A stretch of DNA of 64,000 nucleotides from Rutidosis leptorrhynchoides (taxonomy: Eukaryota; Streptophyta; Magnoliopsida; Asterales; Asteraceae), in contig NC_092341.1 of NCBI RefSeq assembly GCF_046630445.1, positions 29,340,001 to 29,404,000 on the forward strand. Reading direction: 5' to 3'. The position numbers and the translations under genes were made by a program. Below, piece by piece: positions 58,301-64,000 of the stretch. A model generated the notes under the pieces. That model did no database searches. It was not told the origin of the DNA and was given only the letters and a program-made list of their open reading frames with translations. The number at the start of each line of letters is the position of its first letter. Position 1 is the first letter of the stretch.

Positions 58301-61300
58301 GGTAACCTCCCCAGCTCTGCGTATGACCTCAGTCATTCTATCAACAATAGCATAGCGAATGGTGCTTTGGAGATCTGGCGTAACCTCGGCTAATGTCTTA
58401 TAGACAGCCAGAGTGGAGATGGCAGCTACCTCATCAGCATTAAAACTGTTGGTTGAGGGATAATCACAAGCAGCTAACGTAGAAGTACCTTCGTAGGGTG
58501 GTGGAGGTGGAAGGTCAGAATCTGACTCGTCACCATGATCACCATCATTTTTACCTTCACCCGAAGGTTTAGAACCACTGGTATTCTTGTCAGCATCATT
58601 ATCAGCATCATCAGTTAGATCTACTGGTTTGTCTTTGGAACCAGTCACATTATCATGAGTGACTGGTCCGCCCTTACCAGTAGCTTTATCAGCATCACCA
58701 TCAGATGAAGAAGATGATGAGGAAGAAGCCGATGAATCAGAAGGTACTGGCAAATCAGGGACATTCTGCATAACACATTTACCAGTAGCAGGATCTATGA
58801 TGAACTTGAGAGGCCTCCATGTACCAGGCCATGGAGAAGCAGCTGGAGCTATACCAAAGTAGTGATAGTATGGCTGCTCATTAACTTGTTGTAGCATGGC
58901 CAACCTCTCATATATCTCTTCTCTTGCTGGTCGATCCAGCTGAGATAATAGCTCAGTCAGCTCCTCTTCTGGTAATTTGCTGGTTGAGACTATAGCACTT
59001 TGGGGATCAATGGTTAGCTGATCCACCAGTAAGGCAACTCTGGGAGTGATGGAAGCTCTCCTATAGATGAAGTTAGGTACAACTTCATCAGGATCTGGTA
59101 CTTGGCACACATATGGTTTCTTTTCAGCAGAAGCAGTAGCCTGAGAAGAATTAATGGTGGCAGTAGCAGAGGTACCAGCATCCATAGTGGGTTTCGTAGA
59201 ACCAGTGACATGTGCAGTATAGGCAGCATATGCTGCGAGAAGCTCATCAGTAAGCACCACGTCATCTTGGTCACTACCTATGATAATCTCCTCAAAATAA
59301 GCAGTTGGAGAAGTAACAGTGGTAGTGCCATAAATATCAATATCAAGAACCTCTTTAACAATATTACCAATGACCTTTTCAAGTGTAGGAGGTGGTTCCA
59401 TTATCATCTCCTCAACCACTACAGAATCAATGGTTGAAGCAGCAATACCAGAGACAGTAGGAGGAGTAGCAGAAATATCAGCAGTAGCTAATTCCTCATT
59501 ATCAGTAAGAATAGTGGAACCAGCAACCACATTGTCTCCAGTAGAGCCAGCAGTAGTAGAAGTAACAGTACTAGTAGCAGTACCACCAGTAGACAAATCA
59601 GTAGCACCACCAACAGTAGCAGAAACAGAGAGCTCATCAGTAGAAACAATAACATACTTTTCTTGCTCCCCCTCTGCCTGTTCATCTACCCTGCTAAGAA
59701 CTGAAAAAAAAGAACATTTTATGTTAACAACTGTAGAACCAAATAAATTTGACTCAACAATTGCATCTGTTGTTGGTCTCTGGGGACAGACTGGTGATTT
59801 AGTCAGCTCTTTGATTGAGCAAAGCTAAGTGTCTGTAAATACAGCTGTGACTCTGCTGACTCATTGGCAACACATGCTGACCCATATAGTGTAAGAGTTC
59901 TGGCTGGTAATGATGTAGGAGTGAGACTCTTAGCAGGATCCAAGTAAAATTTAAGCTATGCAGTGGCTTGAGCTGATTCAACACGATGAGGAACCAGCTC
60001 AAGACTGCTTTGGGGGTCAGTTGTGTTCTCTGCTGGTTGTACTTAGGGATGGCAATGGATCGGATATGGATCGGGTGAGGCCGTAACCATATCTATATCC
60101 ATCTAGTTTTTGATCATCCATATCCATATCCATATCCGTTTAATTTCAGTTCATCCATCCATATCCATATCCAATGGATTAAGCGGGTTAATGGATATCC
60201 ATTGGATATTCAAAAAATGTTATAATATTTCTCAATATGTGATTAAAATAACACGTAATATAACAAAAATATATACAATGTGGCATAATTAAAATCTATC
60301 CATAATAACGAGTGATACTTGTCGAAGATATAACACAATTTGTTAAACTTACAATCAAACATAGACTATGACAAATTAAATGTGTAATTTTTATGTATAT
60401 TTGATTATATACACGTGTTTTATTATTATATTTCATGGTTAATTCATTATATAATTTCAAGAAACATATAAGTGTAATTGTAAATGCATTTAAAATACTA
60501 AATATGTTTGCATATATCTATATTTAAGTATTTATATGTATTTCGGGTGTATTTGGATATATCCAGGGATGAAAATTTTTCATCCATATCCATATCTGTA
60601 TCTATTTAGGTTCATCCATATCCGTATCCATATCCATTAATATCATCCATATCCATTATTTATCGGGTGGATCATATGGATATCCATTGGATCGGGTGAC
60701 CATTGCCATCCCTAGTTGTACTGTTAGCAGAGGATATTGCATGATGTTCTTTTTAGAAAAATGTGGAAGTGCCTGGTTAGAGGATTATGGGTTGCTCCTC
60801 TTCTTAACACTAGTTTTAAAACCAGTCAGCTTAGGAGTAAAGGTTGTGTCTTTAACTCCAATTTCATTTTTCAAGTCATCAGTTAAAAGATTTTCAATTA
60901 AGTTAGAGATTTCTGCTGTTTGGTCTAGAGACGCACTAGGTAATATAGCAGCTTTCTTTGCAGAAGCAGCAGTTGAGACTGGGGCAATCCCTCCTGTGGT
61001 TTGCTTGGAGCCAGCTGTAGCTCGTTTAGATTTGCCTGTTACCAAGAAATAGTTAAGCAACGTATTCCAATACTAGAAATGGGTAGTCAGTATATAAGAC
61101 TAGGGCTGTTCTTTATGATTAGAGAGCACTAGATTCTAATACAACTACTGCTTTACTAGTATGTGAGACGGTGGATGTACTAGTTGAGGTAGCTGGCTTC
61201 TTCCTTTTCACAGTTGGCTTTCGCTGAGGTCCCTCCCCCTCAGCTGGTGCAACACCAGAGGGAGTTGTTCGGGCAACTCCACCTTAAGCAGCTAGATACT

Positions 61301-62230
61301 CGAGCATTACTGGCGTCAAAGCAGCATATGGAGCAGTAGGTTTATTCTTTGGCATCCCCCCTTGCTTTAGAGGCAGGTCAAATGATTCATCAGCAATCTG
61401 CTGGTAAGCTTCACCAGCTCATTTTCAAAAATCAGGCTCAAGAACCTTGGAAAGGGGATTAGATGTGTTCGTTTGGGTGCAAGCACCATTTCCCTTAACC
61501 TGAGGTAGATCTCAGCTGCGTAATCAATGTTCCGGTTGAACAGCAAACCATGACCAATTTTGAGCTTAAAATCTGAGCACTGATCAAAACTACCGGACTT
61601 TTGGCTGATGCACTGGGTCAGCAGTCCAAAGAAGTAATACCATAGCGGTGGCATGTTCTTCCTTAGTGGTGTATGAGCAATTGGACCAGCATAACCAATT
61701 GTTTCCAGCACTTCCCTCCTCAAATCATCGCTCGTCGGTGAAGTAAGAAATGGACCACCGGGTAATTGAAGGGCACGTCGGAGGGCATCAACAATGATTG
61801 AGCAATATAGATTTTTAGTCACCATGCCACGAATACAAGGAGCATTCTGTTGAGTGGTGGCCATGGTGGCAGTATACCAAAATCTCGCTAAACAGGCCGG
61901 ATAGAGGCGAGAAGGAACTCCGGTAATGGATCTCGCCAAGGGGCATCGCCTGATGTAGTCAATCAAAGCCTCATAGCCAATGTTGGCTTTAGACTTGGGA
62001 ATAGAGAGAGCATGTGATGCATTGCCTCTGGAAAGACGAATCAGTGCATGGTCTAGTGCATTAGCAGCCCTGATCAGATTGGGGTGAAGATTGAACAGTG
62101 GACCCTGTACAATTTGTTCCTCAATGACCAGTGGAGGTTGCTGTTCTGGTCGTTGTTGCTGTGGTTAGTGTTCCTCCGGTTTGTATTCTGTGGGTGGTGA
62201 TTGTGGATGTTGTTGTTCTTGATCTGCCAT
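55359..62230 (-). pseudogene. Env-like ORF of the SIRE-type element (broken, MITE-interrupted)
   Basis: Starts at ATG 62230 (MADQEQ), soon broken by a TAA at 62167-62165, then open through a folded N-terminal domain with ARFWYTA, PPLWYYFFGLLTQCISQKS and FPRFLSLIFENEL. This resembles the post-pol ORF domain common in plant SIRE elements. A frameshift near 61410 follows; the rest is spread over frames (61060-60785, 59685-58127, 58093-57857, 57254-56238, 56183-55929, 55814-55359). It is disordered, rich in Ala/Thr/Ser/Asp, with a Pro tract (DLPPPPPYEG), coiled-coil-like stretches and an acidic end (EDEFDKDKD). The function of these proteins is unknown; a fusion-type envelope is not evident. Confidence 0.75.
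60044..60714. mobile_element. hAT-type MITE in the env-like ORF
   Basis: 671 bp with 15-bp terminal inverted repeats TAGGGATGGCAATGG / CCATTGCCATCCCTA and the 8-bp TSD GTTGTACT (60036-60043 and 60715-60722). The 8-bp duplication and TAGGG ends indicate the hAT superfamily. Subterminal parts are packed with CCATATCC and its complement; no transposase is encoded. Confidence 0.92.
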
Positions 62231-62843
62231 TGATGAAATCGTTGAAGATGGATGTATGAATTATGAAAGATATGAAGATTTGTGATTTTATAGAGAAGAG
62301 TGTGTTTTTGAAAGGTAAATCAATGAGTTAATAACCGAAGGTTATTATGTGAAGTTGATCGCCTTATTTAACCTTTCAGATTGGTGGAAAAAGTGCAGGA
62401 GAGAGAAAATGGCAACTGTCATCTGCAGGCGCGTGGGCAGATGTGACAGACTGGCACATTTTTTAGGGTACACAGACTGTTGACATGACGTTTAATTGGC
62501 TTGAACACTCATTCCTCCCATTAAGCATTAAATGCAGTAGTTTTCAAATCAATTTGAAGTTAAAAACCATAAGATAAATTTTGTATTAAATACAAAATTT
62601 CTTTGTGACATTTAATATGTAATGAATTTAATTTTAAATCATTGGGAGTAAATGAGTTTCAGATTTAAGGTATCATTTAAGTATTGTGAGCTATTTATTA
62701 TTTCGTTTTGAACATTGAATAACCATGATATAAAAGACCTTGTTGTGCTGACTGTTTGACATGCAGTAAGTGAAGGAAATTTTGACTTACTGGTTTGCCC
62801 TACATGTTGTAGAGCCAGCACACCAACAAAGTTGCCTTTTATT
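62231..62843 (-). other. Spacer between pol and env-like ORF
   Basis: About 610 bp with no credible coding region; contains the TATA box noted above. Confidence 0.6.
62286..62294 (-). promoter_or_regulatory. TATA box ahead of the env-like ORF
   Basis: On the minus strand CTCTATAAAATCAC reads as a canonical plant TATA box about 56 bp before the ORF start at 62230, leaving a leader of about 25-30 nt. It sits in the spacer after pol, where a subgenomic promoter would be useful. Confidence 0.5.
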
Positions 62844-63448
62844 TTAAAGTTCAAGCATACCCAGCTCAGAGATGAGATAGTTAAAACGTTTCTCATCTAA
62901 GGGCTTTGTGAAAAGATCTGCTAACTGCTGGTCCGTTGAAATAAAATGTAGCTCCACATCTCCTTTTTGAACATGATCCCTTATGAAATGATATCAAACG
63001 TCAATGTGCTTAGTTCTTGAATGCATCACAGGATTGTTGGTAATAGCAATAACACTTGTGTTATCATAGTAGATTGGAGTCTTTGTAACATGAACACCAT
63101 AGTCCTTCAGCTGGCTTTGCATCCATAGTACTTATGCAGTACAACTACCAGTAGAAACATATTCTGCCTCAGCAGTAGATGTGGACACAGTATTTTGCTT
63201 TTTGCTCGTCCAGCTGACTAGCCTACCAACCAGTAACTGGTAACCACCAGTAGTATTTTTCATGTCTATTTTACACCCTACAAAGTCAGCATCTGAATAC
63301 CCAATTAGCTCAAAATCCTGGTCTTTGGGATACCAAATACCACATTTAGCAGTACCTTTCAGATACCTAAATATCCTTTTTACTGCTAGCAAGTGTGACT
63401 CTTTAGGATCAGCTTGATATCTGGCACAGAGACATGTGGCAAACATAA
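62844..63448 (-). pseudogene. SIRE-type pol C-terminus: RNase H domain (broken)
   Basis: The frame enters at the LTR junction and reads FATCLCARYQADPKES, IGYSDADFVG (the first catalytic Asp region), SKKQNTVSTSTAEAEY and, after a stop at about 63134-63132, WMQSQLKDYG. A further stop follows KHIDV and the frame ends LADLFTKPL ... LGMLEL at 62844. This is the standard copia RNase H end. Both internal stops fit single C-to-T changes. Confidence 0.92.
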
Positions 63449-63617
63449 TGTGACAACCCGGAAATTTCCAACCAAATTTAAACTTTATCTTTATATTATT
63501 CCGACACGATAAGCAAAGTTTGTTAAGTTAAATCTCAAGAATTTTAAACTGTGTTCATACATTCATTATAACCTCGACCAAATTCTGACGATTCACGAAC
63601 CGTTATATATAAATAGT

Positions 63618-63697
<80 letters not shown>

Positions 63698-64000
63698 CTT
63701 GAGAATATTAATAAAGTATTAAACGTATAATACGTTACACGAACGTATTTGTTTCAATATGTTTATCGAGGGAATTAGAAGATAATATCAAATGATTGAT
63801 TTATCAGATACATTGTGATATGATTACGGGTCCATGTTATGAGGTCCACTGTGATTTAAGAAATCTATTCTTTTTGACAACATTCGGAAAATGGTAAAGT
63901 GATTTATAAGTAAGAACTTGGAGTGTAAATAACTTAGATGTTGGATATCGATAAGTTAAGTAACTCGACATTTTTCATTAAGATGATTTCATACGTTTAT
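63449..64000 (+). mobile_element. Start of a gypsy-type LTR inserted in the SIRE pol (runs off right edge)
   Basis: The pol frame stops abruptly at TGTGACAACCCGGAAATTTCC, a start like the Tekay-type LTRs here (TGTAGTGACCCG, TGTAACGACCC). At least 552 bp lie in the window. The left 5-mer is CATAA (63444-63448); the second TSD copy is outside. Confidence 0.65.
63622..63692. repeat. (TA)n microsatellite
   Basis: About 35 TA units inside the right-edge LTR. Confidence 0.95.

Larger units (their letters stand above)
54152..63448 (-). mobile_element. SIRE-type Ty1/copia element (3' part; 5' part beyond the window)
   Basis: On the minus strand: end of pol (RNase H), spacer with TATA box, long env-like ORF, polypurine tract, 3' LTR. 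A large ORF after pol marks the SIRE/Maximus lineage of plant copia elements. Many nonsense codons show it is dead. A hAT-type MITE (60044-60714) and a gypsy LTR (from 63449) interrupt it. The bases left of the LTR are ACTTC; the other TSD copy lies outside. Confidence 0.85.

Noticed and set aside
1..64000. CRISPR arrays, rRNA, phage or bacterial operons
   Set aside because: None seen; repeats are LTRs, microsatellites or SINE/LINE sequence of plant type.

Overview
This window is nuclear DNA from a flowering plant and consists almost entirely of transposable elements inserted into one another. The evidence is AT-rich sequence, plant retrotransposon families (Tekay-like and Athila-like Ty3/gypsy, SIRE-like Ty1/copia, L1-type LINEs, tRNA-derived SINEs, a hAT-type MITE), many 5-bp target-site duplications (TSDs), and no bacterial-style gene packing. 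The style of the LINE ORF1, the LTR sequences and the SIRE-type 3' ORF reminds me of Asteraceae genomes; that is an impression from memory, not a demonstrated match. I see no complete ordinary host gene, no rRNA, no functional tRNA gene and no CRISPR array. Most element boundaries rest on TSDs I could read directly.

Region 1 (1-18300): a minus-strand LINE (LINE-A) whose ORF1 leaves the left edge. A solo LTR (minus orientation, 1382-17985, TSD GGTCA) sits exactly at the ORF1 start codon. That solo LTR is split by a complete, very young element of the same family in plus orientation (Tekay-1, 1882-14984, TSD TGGTA). Tekay-1 has 3253-bp LTRs in which I found a single difference, an intact gag-pol, and two extra ORFs between the primer-binding site and gag: an acidic protein and an F-box protein resembling plant host F-box proteins. 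The solo LTR also carries a SINE.

Region 2 (18301-29600): a nearly complete minus-strand LINE (LINE-B, 19021-25743, 18-bp TSD) with ORF1, ORF2 and two successive poly(A) tails that suggest a 3' transduction. The rest is sparse AT-rich DNA with a SINE and retroposon remnants.

Region 3 (29602-53634): a short minus-strand coding fragment is split by a 23.8-kb Athila-like element (29679-53499, TSD AGCAC). That element has gag-protease and an unidentified second ORF but no reverse transcriptase. It was itself invaded by a solo LTR (31790-33841, TSD GAACC), a 587-bp near-perfect hairpin (37314-37900) and a decayed Tekay-type element in minus orientation (Tekay-2, 40027-51513, TSD CAAAG).

Region 4 (54152-64000): a minus-strand SIRE-type copia element. 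It has a 3' LTR, a long decayed env-like ORF with a good TATA box in front of it, and the RNase H end of pol. A hAT-type MITE (60044-60714, 8-bp TSD) and, at the right edge, the start of another gypsy LTR (63449 on) interrupt it.

The strongest candidates for something new are the F-box plus acidic ORF cassette inside an otherwise young, intact retrotransposon; the LTR insertion that rebuilds the LINE start codon; the LINE 3' transduction; the W-box array in the Tekay-2 LTRs; and the putative internal promoter of the env-like ORF.
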